A DNA stretch of 53,396 nt from Scenedesmus sp. ARA3. Lineage: Eukaryota; Chlorophyta; Chlorophyceae; Sphaeropleales; Scenedesmaceae. Below, piece after piece: positions 42,324 through 53,396 of the stretch. A model generated the notes under the pieces. It was not told the DNA's origin and made no database searches. It saw only the letters and a program-made list of their open reading frames with translations. The position numbers and the translations under genes were made by a program. The DNA lies in the NCBI GenBank assembly GCA_004335835.1, contig RWJK01001825.1, forward strand, positions 1 through 53,396, given 5' to 3'. Position 1 is the stretch's first letter, and each line of letters starts with the position of its first letter.

Positions 42324-45300
42324 TTAGCCGCTGCGGCTGCTGGTTGTGCTGTTGCCGGTGCTGCCTGCCTTCACAGTTGCGGCAACAGCAGCACCAGCAC
42401 CACCTTCTGAACCCTGCGCAGCAGGCTTGCCTGCTGCTGCTGCTGCTGCTGTTGGCGGCTTCACTTCTGTGATGACCTTGGCTGTGGATTGCGGCCGTGC
42501 AACAAACGGCTCCTTCCGGCCGCCCAGGTGCTTGGAGAAGAACTGGTCCGCTCGGGAGTAGAAGTCCAGGCGGTTTGCTGCCCTCACAAGGCCGTGGCCC
42601 TCATCTGGGGTGCAACAACAAAAAGGCAGTACAGTTTTGGGCAGTCAGGCAGAACTTTGTGAGCAGCACAACACTGTTTGGGAGCAAAAGTCTGGGCATG
42701 ACCAGCGTTGCCCTAAACCACAGACAACAACAGCGGTTGACAGAACACGCCCCGGTTGGTAAACCCCACCCACCTGGGTACAGCACGTACTGGACGTTCA
42801 GCCCTTCGGCCTTCATGGCACTGAACCTCTGGTCACTCTCCGACTCGGCAACCAACTGCTGATCCCCATTCCATCCCTAAACCCTATCAGGCACACTCGC
42901 TAGAATCGCACCTGGGTACAGCACGTACTGCACGTCCATGCCTTTTCCATTGTGGCGCACAAAGTTCCGCGTTGACCACCATGCCCTAAACCCTTCAACA
43001 AAACAACAGTTGAATAAACCACACCCACCTGGGTACAGCACGTACTGCACGTCCAGTCCTTTGGCTTTCATTGCACTAAACATCTGGTCACTCTCCGGCT
43101 GGGGCACGCGGGGGTCGTTTGCGCCCTGCCCAATGAGCAGCGGGGCCCGGATCTTGTCCACGTGGTAGTACGGGCTGATCTCGCGGTTTAGGGTTTCGTT
43201 CTTTTCGGCGTCGCCGACACGCGTGGCCCACTCGTAGCTGGATTGCAAGGAACAGAAGGAATGTGGAAGGTGACAGGTCAGTGCGCAGGGGCAGCAGGAG
43301 CAGCGGCTGCAGGGTTACAAGCATGCTCTGCAAACCTGTCCTCTGCACAAGCTGGATTGTGATTGCATTTTGTCGCTGTGTAGGTTTTGGCGGACGTTGA
43401 ACAGCCGCTGACATATTGAGGCAGGGGTGGTACTGCTTTGCATGGTTTGCAAGGTGCCAGTGATAGGGGCTGTTTTTGCTGTAAGAAAGAGGTAGAACAA
43501 GTTATATGCCCATCCCATTTTTGTTTTTTCTACTCACCGCAGAGGCTTCCAGTAGGGTGGGATGGAGCGCATGAAGGTGCCCACATTGGAGTTGCCTTAG
43601 CAGGTGCTGTTGTTGAATTCAAACATCCATTTAAACCAAAATAGTAACATGTTATAAGCTGAAGCTCAAGCTAGCCACTCACCGCAGTGGCTTCCAGTAG
43701 GGTGGGATGGATCGCATGAAGGTGCCCACATTGGAGATGCCCACCAGGTCAACGCCACAGCTACACACAGATAGGGAAACAGTCCACGTCAGACCAGAGA
43801 TAACAAGCGGCCACATACATGCATGCGCGGGACAAGATTCGAAATGCTGCATGGCATTGCGCGATGGCCATGTGCAATGCGTGAATACGCAAAGTCTTGA
43901 GATCGCTGTGAAGATGAACTGCTGCACACAGGCTGATACAAGAGCCTGCCGTGGAAGTCCTGCTTGTTGCTGCCTTGTTCAAACTTTTGTCAAAGGCTGG
44001 TCAAAGGCTGGTCAAACACTGGTCAAAGGCTTGTCAAAGTTTGGTCAAACGCACACCTGTACAGCTCAGGAGTGAAGGTGAGGCCTGCAAGCGTGGCGTA
44101 TCCACCTGCAGCATGGAAGAGCAAGATTGCGGCGCGAGGTGCAGTTTAACAAAGCAAGGCTTAGCCGCAATCAGCACGTACATGAATATTGCTGCCTGCT
44201 CACAACACCCAGCTGTTGAGGCACAGGCCACCCTCAAGCAGTGCAGTGTCTACAGCCCCTCCTGGACGCCTACTCAGAGCAGCTGCCACACATGTTGCTC
44301 GGCAGTTGCCATCATGACAATGTGTCGACGCCACAGTCAAAGCGCATGTGCATGCTTGTTTGCAATGTTGTGCATGGCTCGCAGCAGGTGCTGAAATGCT
44401 GCTTCACTGACCGTAGCTGCCGCCCATGATGCACACTTTGTTGGGGTCTGCAATGCCCTTGGCCACTGCCCAAGCCACAGCGTCGCTCAGGTCATGCTGC
44501 ATGTAGCCAACGCCCCACTGCTTATTTCCTGCATTCATGAAGGCCTTGCCAAAGCCTGCGGGGAAAGACAGCAGCAGCAGCAGCAGCAGCCGGCACGGCG
44601 GCAGTGAGGTTGACTTGTTATAGAAGGTTCGAAAAGCCATTTTGCATGTAGCGGCTGCATGCAGCACGACCTGGGTGTGCTGGAGCTTCGACCAACTACA
44701 ATTCAATTTCACCTGCAAACAAAACATAATCTGCAGCGCCTGTCGCACGTTCTGCCACGACACTTCATGTCACACCTGGTATTGCCATTATGCAACAAAG
44801 CAACTCCTTGCTGCTAACCTGTTGACCCGCGGTAGTTGACCTGCAGCACTGCATAGCCCCTGTTATTCAGCCACTGCACAACTGAATCAGCTCCCCAGTA
44901 GTCCCTAGACCACGGCCCACCATGCACATATAACACCATCGGGAGGTTCAGGTTTAGGGGTTTAGAGCCGCCAGCTTCTGCCAGTGCTGCTGCTGCTGCA
45001 CTAGCAGGTTTAGGTGCCCAGTGAATGCTCCTGTCTGGATTGGTGGTTGCTGCAGACATGTTGGCTGCTGCGAAGATGGAGTTCTTCACGGTGGGAACTT
45101 CTCCGGTGACAGAGGCGGGAAGTTTAGCGGGAACTCCCGGCAGGACGGGAAGTGACAGGTACGACGGCAGACGTAACCCGTCACGTGCGGTGATAATAAC
45201 GGGGTGCATCTTGCTGAGCTTGTAGGGTTTTAACGCTGGCTGGACCTCAAAGAGCAGCTGAGGCGGCCAGGTGCCCTTGTGGTACAGGAAGTAGCGCGAG

Positions 45301-45787
45301 GTGCTGTTGTCGCTTGAGTAAAGCACCACCCAGGTCTTGCGGTCGTTTGAGATGTCGCTGATGGACATGCTTTCTCCTGGCCTGAACTTCACAAGGCGGT
45401 CCCAGTCCTGCAAGCAACAGCCAACATAGGTGACACCGTGTGAGGCACAGTCAACATTCTGCGGCTATGAACAAGCAAGCGGCATGTCCGCAGCAGATTG
45501 GGGAACAGCTGCTGCAATGCAAACATAGTGCAGTATGGGTGCAAGCCATGACGCCCAGCGGTCAACAACAAATAACAAACCACCAACTCACCTCTTGCAT
45601 CTTAGGGTCAAGCACGGTCCAGTTGTTGCGCAGGTAGTTGTAGCTGATCATCTGAGGGTACCACTCATCGGGATGAAACAGCACGCTGTTCACATTGACC
45701 AGGGGGTTGCTGCTGATGCGCTGCTTTATCGGGGCGCCAGGGCCGGTGCCCACCAACTGGAACTCGGTGGTGTCCCTGCAGCAGCAG

Positions 45788-45836
<49 letters not shown>

Positions 45837-48711
45837 GTTTGTGTGGAGTGGATGTCAGCGCATGCGGCTAAAGCACGATGTAGGCATGGGACACTGAACA
45901 GTTTGTACGCTTTTTAACTAATCATTTGTTTTTTGCTGTGTGCTTACTCACCCTGGCTTGGCACTGCTCTGCTGAACCAGGCACAAGACGTGAACGTGCA
46001 TCATGCAGATCATCCCATCAACACATCAATGTAACACAAGGAATCTTAATCTTGCAACCTGCCTCAGGCGCTAACCCAGCAAGCCGCTACTGTGCTCATG
46101 AGGCTAATAACTGTACCCAGTCTTTTCCTTTGCCGCACATCGCCCTACCCACCTGCCAATTGATGACACGACGTACAGTGCATCCCCAGCCTTGTTGAAC
46201 CTGAACACGCCCCCATCCTCCCCAAATGGCCACTCCAGCAGCTTGCGCCACTGCGCCACATCACTCCTGCTGCTGCTGGCTGCAATCCACTGGCTGGTGG
46301 TCCAGTTGCCTTTCTTCGCTGCTTTGAAAAGCGCCTCCAGATCTGCAAAGCTGCTGCTGCTGATGTTGTTTGTCTTTGAGGGGCTAGCCTCTGTGGTGAT
46401 TGCTGCAGGCTTGCTGCTGCTGCTGCTGCTGCTGTTGCTGTTGCTTGAGAGGGTGGCTGCAGCAGGGGTGTCCTTTATGAGAACATAGGCGCCTCCGTCG
46501 CTGTTGTTATAGCCCATGGCACCCTGCAGAAAACATGCAAAATAACTTGCAGTTGTGTGCAGCACAGCTGTTGGTTGCTTGCAATGCGCTGCAGATACGA
46601 GCTGATGCTGATCACTACAAGCAGACCAAAGACATGCAGGTGCAATTTGCTTTGTATCAGGGAAGAGCCCCGGCAGCAAGCAGTCTAGACAGCATTACTG
46701 GCAGCTGGATGCTGTTGCTGCTGTTGTAGCTTTGAGCAGCTGTCACCTTGATTTTGAAGTCGTAGTCGAAAATCCAGGATGACACATCTCCCGGGTTGAC
46801 AGTATCCAGGGTGAGTGTGCGGGTAGGCACGTCCAGTGCATACATGTCAAACACTGAGGGGTCTCGCCTGTTGAGACCAATGTACAACTTGTCTGCAAAG
46901 TGGCAGGAGCAGCAGTAGATGCGGCACCAGCAGCAGCAGCAGCACCAGTCAACGCAGCGACACAGGGATACACCGCAGCACACAAATGTGTGCAAGTAAC
47001 TTTCTGGAAAAGCCAGCTCTCGAAGCAACAGCTGGCGTTGCTACCTGCAGGACTGTCTGTTTTTGCAGAGGGTCGTGGGTCCACCAAATGACTGAAATCC
47101 AAACATCGAGTGTCATTGGTGCTTTTAACTGCAAGCTGTCAGTCAGCTGCATACACCGGCTTCATGACAGTGATGTGACGTGTCATGTAAGAAGGTTGAA
47201 GCTCAGCAAAATCAGAGCCGCCGCACTTACTTGGGAAGCGCTTGCTGCCAATAATAGTAGACGCTTTCACCCCTTTGAACGGCGTCAAGTCAATCGGCTT
47301 CACAGCCTGCCCATTTGGCTTCAGCGAAGACAGCGGCACCATGTACAGGTGGTCGTTCTCGTCTCCGTTTGTATCCTGGATGAAGTAGATGGCAGAACCG
47401 TCCTCGGCCCATGAAAAGGACGTAACGCCGCGCTCCTTGTCAAACGTCACCTGCGGTTTAAGCGCAGGCAGTGGTTGTGTTTTAGTGTGGGGCGCACCCA
47501 GGTTTTACATGCGGAGTGTGGAGGGCTGGGCGGCCTGCAGCGGCTGCAACTTGCTGCAGATCATGCAGCTCAAAGAGGCAGTAGTCAAACACGCTGCCGC
47601 TAGCCCATGCTACGCTTGGAAACAGGCTGATGCTGTAACACGTGGTGCTGGTTCCTCTGCACCTGGCAACCCCCTGCACATGTGGCAAAAGCCCCGCATT
47701 ATCTTCAAACAGGATCACAGTGCTTCTCTATGTGCTATCTCTCCTGTCCTCTGCTGCTGGTGCTGCTCTCGTCACAATTGCCCCTGGCAACACATCAGCT
47801 GCTACAGTCAAACAAAAGGTTTCATTCTCAGCGCTAGCCCAGCGTTGTGTGTGGAGCCTCACCTGATTAAAGAGTTGCAAGATGCACACTCTGCAAAAGC
47901 AGCCTGCCACATTATGCTCACCTGCTTGTCCTTTGCCACTCCCTCCTTTTCAAAGAGGCTGCTGGTGGCACCTGCTGCTGTGACCTGCCCAGGGCCTGGC
48001 TGCTACAGTCAAACAAAACCGTAGCACTAGCCCAGCACTCTGTGCGAGGCTAGCCTCACCTGCTTATCCTTTGCCACCCCTTCCTTTTCAAAGAGGCTGC
48101 TGCTGGCACCTGCTGCTGTGACCTGCCCAGGGCCTGGCAGGGCCTTGATGAACACGTTGTAGACGTCGTTGGGCCCTGAGGGCCGCACATATGCAAGGTA
48201 CTTGCCATCCGGCGACAGCTGCAGCAGCAGCAGCAGCAGTGTGTGGAAAGCACCAGAAAATGTTGAGGGATCTGCATCACTGGGGTGTAGCAGAGCCGCA
48301 TGCTGGGCGTTGCGACCTTTCCTGTGCCAGCAAGCAAATCGTGTCACCAGCCGGGCTGCCTGGCAGATGCTGTTACATGCTGCTTCATTAGAAAGCGATG
48401 ATGTGATCAGCAGCAGGTGACAAGATTGTTGTGGCGAAACCACCGGTTCTATTCAGTGCACAGCTGCTGCTGCGCTGCTGTGGCAGCTGCGTGTCATCAG
48501 CAGTGATATCCAAAAGGCTGTTGCCTCCATGCGGGTTGATCACGCGTTCAAATGCTCGTCTCACCTGTGCATTTCTGTATTTGCTGTTACCCAGCAGCAG
48601 CTTCAGCGGTATGAGCGGAGGTAGTTGGTCCGAAGGTTTGCTGCTGCTGCCTGTTGCTGTCTGTGCCTCACATGCTGCAAGCCCTAAAAGCAGCAGCACC
48701 AACACCTGCAT
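42324..48711 (-). CDS. Secreted S9-family serine peptidase (prolyl oligopeptidase / dipeptidyl aminopeptidase type)
   Basis: Alpha/beta-hydrolase peptidase with an N-terminal beta-propeller that usually restricts access to short peptides. Twelve exons in phase give 858 residues: 48565-48711, 48060-48218, 47231-47450, 46747-46892, 46153-46523, 45592-45775, 44819-45407, 44412-44555, 44057-44105, 43683-43760, 43029-43237 and 42324-42604. It starts [17 protein letters not shown], a signal peptide. Propeller blocks include [20 protein letters not shown] and [20 protein letters not shown]. The catalytic half has [12 protein letters not shown] (oxyanion region), [14 protein letters not shown], nucleophile Ser in [13 protein letters not shown] (split by the exon 8/9 junction), Asp in [16 protein letters not shown] and His in DEGHG. 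The full triad is present. The tail is an Ala/Thr/Ser-rich extension with no domain. A poly-Ser insertion lies in exon 5. Exact specificity cannot be read from sequence. Confidence 0.92.
42774..43095 (-). repeat. Donor-side array of S9 peptidase exon 11 (three copies)
   Basis: The edge encoding [14 protein letters not shown] ends at 43029 (complete), 42912 and 42774, spacing 117 and 138 bp. The outermost copy keeps about 70 coding bases ([20 protein letters not shown]). All keep G|GTG. Confidence 0.9.
43538..43760 (-). repeat. Donor-side copy of S9 peptidase exon 10
   Basis: The complete exon ends at 43683. A copy with [16 protein letters not shown] ends at 43538, 145 bp on, with the CG|GTGAG donor intact. 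Confidence 0.88.
43978..44050. repeat. Intronic GGTCAAAC/GGTCAAAG minisatellite, locus 3
   Basis: Six or so ~11-bp units just inside the intron after S9 exon 9 (exon end 44057). It matches the motif at 32006 and 34775. Confidence 0.75.
45791..45835 (+). repeat. (CAG)15 run before the S9 exon 6 acceptor
   Basis: CTG in the gene's sense, ending some 15 bases before the 3' splice site at 45776. Confidence 0.9.
47922..48135 (-). repeat. Donor-side copy of S9 peptidase exon 2
   Basis: The 3' ~80 bases of exon 2 (ending KEGVAKDKQ) at 48060 are repeated with the end at 47922, 138 bp downstream, again followed by GTGAG. Confidence 0.88.
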
Positions 48712-49986
48712 TATATTAGCTAGCTAATAGAGTCGCCGATGGTTTGCCTGAGGCGCTGCCACCGGATTTCACGCTACCGGAAAACGAGTGAGATGTTCAG
48801 CCGACTCTAAGAACGACGCAGCAACATCGGCGTACGTATGTGGCTAAAGCAATATTGATATTTTTTTGTTGTGAACGGAACGGCAGGTCAGAGGTGTTAA
48901 GCTGCCAACTGAAAATTCAACAGAACGTGCCACAGGTGCTTGGAACCAGCCTCCACTGTGCTGCAACACTTGAGATGTTGAACAGGCTCTACTTAGTAGT
49001 ATTTCGCTGTCTGCTAGAACAGAACGCGTGCAAGGGAACTGGCGACGAACATGACAGCCAGTGACAACTTCACCTACTGCGCAATGACACTTCTAGAGAA
49101 CGCGAACGCGGCTTTCATGAGTCATAGCAAGCATTTTTGGCGCTTTGCGACTATAGGCTGCATCCGTCCTCCATGTTCCGCCAAGCCTAGAAAGCCACGT
49201 GGCGTGCGCCATGCGCATGATGGCAGGCTTGAGCGTGGGTAAAACGTGTTCATCGTGTGTGTAGCTGCAAAGCAAGCATGAATTATGATGATGTGTCATA
49301 TGTATGCTTGCAAGGTCCTCTGCTGGGCAGCGTGCTGGCTGAACACTAAAAGCGCCACACCGCCATCACACTGAGCTGTGACAGCTACCAGAGTACTTCC
49401 CAAACCAGTTGACGGCATGGACCACAGCGCACGCGCAGGCATCAATTGGCATGACTCATGCTGGTGGCGTCGGCATGGCTTGTAACTTCACTTTTGAGGG
49501 CATCAATGATGCCTGAGGCATGCCAGTGCTGCAAGGGTTTTGAGTGAGCAAGGGTAGGCGATCGAGCGTTCGCAAATGCACTTCTAACGACTTTGTTATA
49601 TGGGCAACATCAGGCGGTAATAATGAAGAATCAGCGGTGGTCACCCACTAATGGCTCTCCGCGAACCACCCGCCCCCATGTGTGAACTGTCATGGTTACG
49701 CCTGGCAGACACGCGGTTCCGGTCTTCAAACAGGTTCAATCTTTTCATGTTCAACGAACGCTTTTCTGCAGTGCCCTTCATGAGATGTGCAACCAATAGC
49801 GCGTAAGTTCGTGAGCTTGGAAGCGTGCTGCGCGGAGTCGACTGCTCCTTGAAACGCTGTTGTGTAAAGTGCAGGTAATACCTTCAAGATATAGACAACG
49901 GAAAACGATGAAGGAGTAGAGCGATGTGACCAGGCATGGGTCGCAACCAGCCCGTCAAACCAGGCCGGCAAAAGAAGCTTTACTAG
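48712..49986. promoter_or_regulatory. Divergent 5' region, S9 peptidase and the plus-strand gene to its right
   Basis: About 1.3 kb upstream of the S9 start. The first exons of the right-hand gene probably lie here. A frame near 49818-49873 reads KRAARSRLLLETLLCKVQ and ends at a GTAATA donor, but I could not connect it upstream. Around 49888 there is a weak copy of the acceptor edge of the exon at 49987. Confidence 0.4.
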
Positions 49987-51815
49987 GATGTAGACAACGC
50001 TACGAAAAACCTGAATGATGTCCAGCAGAAGCTCAATGCTCTGCAGCGGCAGCACTCCAGGCTAGCAATCAAGGCAAGTGCTGCTGCTGCTGGCCCTGCT
50101 CAGATACATAAGTAGCTCTGTCACTGCCGGCCCCCAGCACGCAGCTTGTTGGTGCAGAGACAACAACAAACAGTCAAGCTACAGCTTTAGCATGCGACCC
50201 CAGGGCACAACCGAGGCATCTAGATGATTGAAGGGTGACATTGGTGTGCTCATGCGGCATACGCCACAAACACCGACTGAGGCATCCTGCAAGGAGCCTT
50301 GTGGCATTGTCGACAGAGAGTTTGCATACAGCATGTAAGCATGGAAGTATCCTGAGCACGTCTGCTTGATACTGTGTTGGACTCCCTGTAGCAAGCTGTG
50401 CCACTGCAGCCAACACGTTGACATACTGTGGGACTGCACCGGCTGCACTCACTGCTGAAGCGCATGTACATGTGCAACCAGAGCTTGCCTGCTGTAGCAT
50501 ACCAGTGGCGCTGCACAGCATGGTACCGAGCACAACAGCTGATGTCTGGATCAAAAATATTCAGTATGCACTTCCTTCCAAAATGTGCACCTGTGGTGCG
50601 TTGTTCTGCAGCATGACTTTCTAGTCGGCCTTTGCTACACACTGCAGCACCTGCAAACCAGCTGGTTTGGCCGCGAGGAGTGTAGCGCAGCAGCAGAGGA
50701 AACAGCAGCCCTTGAACAGCAGCTGCTGCAGGAGCTGCTGCTGCAGGAGCTGCCAGATTTTGGCCAGATACCAGCAGACAGCAGGAGCCGCTGCAGCAGC
50801 GGCAGCAGCGGCGACTGCACAGCCACTGCTGCTGCTGCTGCTGCTGGTGGTGGTGGCGGCTCGCTCAGGAGCATCAGCAGCGCCAGCAGCAGCTGCTTGT
50901 TTCCAGAGGAGCTGCTTCCGTTTGGGGGCGATGGCCTGCAGCTCATGAAGCACCTGATGCTGCTGGTAGGTTATTGACGTTGAAATTGCAACATTTGCAT
51001 GCAAGCAGGCTACTTAAGCATCAAATTAATGCACAGAGCTAGGCTGGTTGTAACAAGGGCCAACAACACTTGTTACGTTGACTGTAGCATCAGCATGCAT
51101 GCCTGGACTGCTCATCATACGGTATGAGGCGGCTGTGTGTACCTGATGAAGCACCTGATGCAGCTGGTAGGTTGTTGGCATAGAAGTTGCATCACTTGCA
51201 TGCAAGCAGGCTATTGAAGCATCAAATAAATGAAGAGAACTAGGCTGGATGTAACAAAGGCCAGCAGATTAGTTGTCACGTCGACTGCAGCATGAGCATG
51301 CATGCCTGGAGCGTCCATCACATGGTATCAGGTGGCGATTTGCATCTGATGACGCACCTGATGCAGCTGGTACATATGTATATGCATAAGGACCAGTTCA
51401 GTTCAAGCATCATCTCTTGCAGTGAATGCTGTAGTGAAAGATTCACTTTGATTGCCTGCCATTGCCTGCCGCATGCAATGTATGCGCTTGCTGCGATGTG
51501 AAGCTGGCGCCCGCTGATATACAATCCGACACCCTGCAAGACACGCTGGCCAGCTGGTACGTGTGTGTATGCATGAACACCAGTTCAGCTCCCCCGCAAT
51601 CCAAGCATCATCTCTCCACTGATTCTTTATGCTTATCGTCGTCTGCGGCACTGTGTGTGTGCTTGCTGCAACTTGCAGCCGCCGCCTGCTGATATAGAGT
51701 CCACGACCGTGCAAGACATGCTTTCCAGCTATGCAAAAACAGTCGGGGAGCTTGCGCTGATGCTGCACATCTACGAAGCACACTCGGCCACGCCAGCAGT
51801 CTCGCAGGGCACCAG

Positions 51816-51861
<46 letters not shown>

Positions 51862-53366
51862 GGACTTCAGGAGCTGCAGAGGTCACTGCAGCGCATCAAG
51901 GAGGTGATCCTACGGCACACGCACAAGATAATGAGCCTCGTCCGAGCCGGCAAAGAGCAACTTGTGCTGGCCCTGTGAGTGCTGCTGCATGTTACATTAA
52001 TGTTATTTTTACATGATGTTATTTGATTTCAAGCTGACGGTGTGACGCTGTGTTAGTCATGCTGTGACTGGCGTCTGGCTAGCGTGGCAGCAGCTGTACC
52101 GGCGGCCTGCGTTGCAGCAGCTGCAGCGTTGACAGAATGACATGTGCTGTGCATTCTGATGATGGTGTGGAGGGTGCTGCTGGTGCTGAAAGCGCACCTC
52201 ATGCTGCTGATCACTGATCCGCATGATGATGTGTTGATGCACTTGATGCATTCTACATTCTGAGCACGCAAGACATCACTGACTTGGGCAGAACTACCAG
52301 CATGCACTCACAGTCCTTTTTAGGTTTGTTGACAGAGATAACACAGTCCGTTGCATGCAAGGCTAGTACAGCCTGCTACATGTGTGTGAACACATTTTTG
52401 TGTCGCACGGGTGGCTTTATGCAATGCAGGTGCATCACTGACTACGAAACTGGCATATCGCTGTCAGCACTGCCTTTGAGGATATACCGGTGAGTGTTTC
52501 GGCCCCATGCTGTGTTACGTTTTTAGTGAAGGCTGGTGTTGTTAGTGCTTGGGGAGAGCCGCACAGCATGTGCCAATGGCGGGTTACTTTTATTGCGAAG
52601 TTTGCGCCATTGATGCTGCAAATTTATGACTTGCAGGCAAGGCACGACCTGCACTACTAACGATTGCGCTTCCCTGTCCATCTGTTATTGTGTGGACCTT
52701 CTGTTGCGCGTCAAACGACCGGTAGTAGTCATCATCATTTCAGAACTTCTGAATCGGACTCATGTGTGACTTGCAGGCACAGTATTCTACAGATGCAGCT
52801 GAGTGAGCAGCAGAGGCATCAGTTGGCCGACATCCATGCAGTGTATATGGATCTCATGGCTGCAGTCGCAGCTCAAGAAGTGAACTTGGTGCAGCGGCAA
52901 GCAGGCAGCTGCGGTGTCAACGGCTGCAGCAGCAGCAGCAGCAGCCACATGCGCAGCAGCAGCAGCATTGCTGATGTGCAGAGCCACAGCGCGTTGCAGC
53001 GCGGCATGCAGCTATGGGCAGGAGTGCGGCTGACGCAGCGCAAGGTGAGTCCTGATGCGGGAGATGCATAACAACTTTTCCCACAGTATATACCAGGCTG
53101 CGCACCTTCAAGCTTGAAAACCGTGTGCTACTGCTTTGGGCTTTCCCAGCATGTGGTGCATGTTTGCTGTGTACGTCACCGCTGCGTGCGTGTCACCATC
53201 ATCATCATGCCGCATGCTACCATTCACCCCGTAGCATCGCAGCCCAAACTAAGCGCTGCGTGCATGTTTTGCCTTGCTAGGAGTACGCGCTGCGCATGAT
53301 TTGCAGCGCCCTGATCTGTGCAAGCCTCAGCTATGTGCAGCTGGCTCAGCTGGCAGTCTATACCAG
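49987..53366 (+). CDS. Glutamine-rich protein, possible chlorophyte bZIP-type regulator (5' and 3' incomplete)
   Basis: Function uncertain. Exons supported by phase: about 49987-50070, then 50648-50965, 51679-51974, 52430-52489, 52777-53044 and 53281-53366, continuing past the edge. The first exon reads DVDNATKNLNDVQQKLNALQ then RQHSRLAIK, a heptad pattern like a leucine zipper; a possible basic region (KRAARSR) lies upstream. Later exons have an acidic/Gln-rich start (ALEQQLLQELLLQEL), a coding (CAG)14 polyQ, LQRIKEVILRHTHKIMSLVR, LSEQQRHQLADIHAVYMDLM and EYALRMICSALICASLSYVQ. The spaced LSxxQ..L..IH..Y and EYxLRM blocks resemble the C-terminal region of volvocine bZIP proteins as I remember them. 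No database check was possible, and the link from the first exon to the rest is not proven. Confidence 0.45.
50935..51369 (+). repeat. Donor-side array in the right-hand gene (three copies)
   Basis: The edge encoding LMKHLMLL plus GT ends at 50965 (complete), 51165 and 51369, about 202 bp apart. About 100 bases of intron repeat with it (TTGCATGCAAGCAGGCTA). An acceptor-side copy of the next exon (PADIQSDTLQDTLAS) starts near 51507, about 172 bp before the complete one at 51679. Confidence 0.82.
51817..51858 (+). repeat. (CAG)14 coding polyglutamine
   Basis: Fourteen perfect CAG codons inside the exon 51679-51974, flanked by GTS and HGLQ. It is the only clearly coding pure triplet run in the window. 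Confidence 0.85.
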
Positions 53367-53396
53367 GTGAGGCCTGCAGCAGCAGCGGCAGCAGCA

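Noticed and set aside
42700..43000. CCCTAAAC telomere-like units in the S9 gene (also near 26990 and 44946)
   Set aside because: They are single or double units within edge copies or coding sequence (PLNLNLP), not tandem telomeric tracts.
1..53396. Transposase, reverse transcriptase or integrase genes that could drive the duplications
   Set aside because: I found no recognisable mobile-element protein on either strand. The duplicated units are local tandem copies without terminal repeats.
1..53396. Edge arrays as a simple assembly error
   Set aside because: Most copies differ from each other by many substitutions and small indels and run into different flanks, so they are not collapsed or duplicated reads. 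The 110-bp pair at 35941-36160 is the one place where this remains possible.

Overview
The window is nuclear DNA of a green alga, most likely a flagellated chlorophycean of the volvocalean type. The evidence is intron-dense genes with GT-AG splice sites, a nucleus-encoded plastid ribosomal protein with a transit peptide, an intraflagellar-transport dynein subunit, TGTAA poly(A) signals after several stop codons, and very abundant CAG/CTG triplet runs. I cannot name the species. One 180-base run of N lies at 25925-26104. Most of the long uninterrupted ORFs are accidents of triplet repeats, so the genes below were rebuilt exon by exon; in nearly all of them the exon lengths and phases sum to an open frame.

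Layout: (1) 815-3365, minus: multiple inositol polyphosphate phosphatase, 3' end outside the window. (2) 4014-8386, minus: STRAP-type WD40 protein. (3) 9060-11972, minus: plastid ribosomal protein L22. (4) 13521-18471, minus: short-chain dehydrogenase with a signal peptide. (5) 19606-26386, plus: IFT-dynein intermediate chain DYNC2I2 (WDR34). (6) 27831-37893, minus: an 18-exon, membrane-anchored ClpB/Hsp104-family AAA+ protein with a divergent first ATPase domain. (7) 38308-40345, plus: SAYSvFN protein with an N-terminal ubiquitin-like segment. (8) 42324-48711, minus: secreted S9 (prolyl oligopeptidase family) peptidase. (9) about 49987 to the right edge, plus: a glutamine-rich protein that may be a chlorophyte bZIP regulator. 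The genes do not form a functional cluster. Genes 4/5, 6/7 and 8/9 are divergent pairs sharing 0.4-1.3 kb 5' regions; 5/6 and 7/8 are convergent.

The outstanding feature is structural. At least 20 exons are accompanied by one to five extra, truncated and partly decayed copies of one exon edge, in tandem, at spacings of about 85-155 bp (a few of 200-250). Acceptor-side copies always lie upstream of the complete exon and usually keep the AG; donor-side copies lie downstream and usually keep the GT. The same happens at stop codons, where copies of the last codons plus stop continue into the 3' flank. Only the innermost copy is a complete exon, so a correct mRNA requires skipping every decoy, which fits exon-definition splicing. 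A second pattern is that sense-strand CTG triplet runs sit directly before the 3' splice site of many introns, in the place of a polypyrimidine tract.
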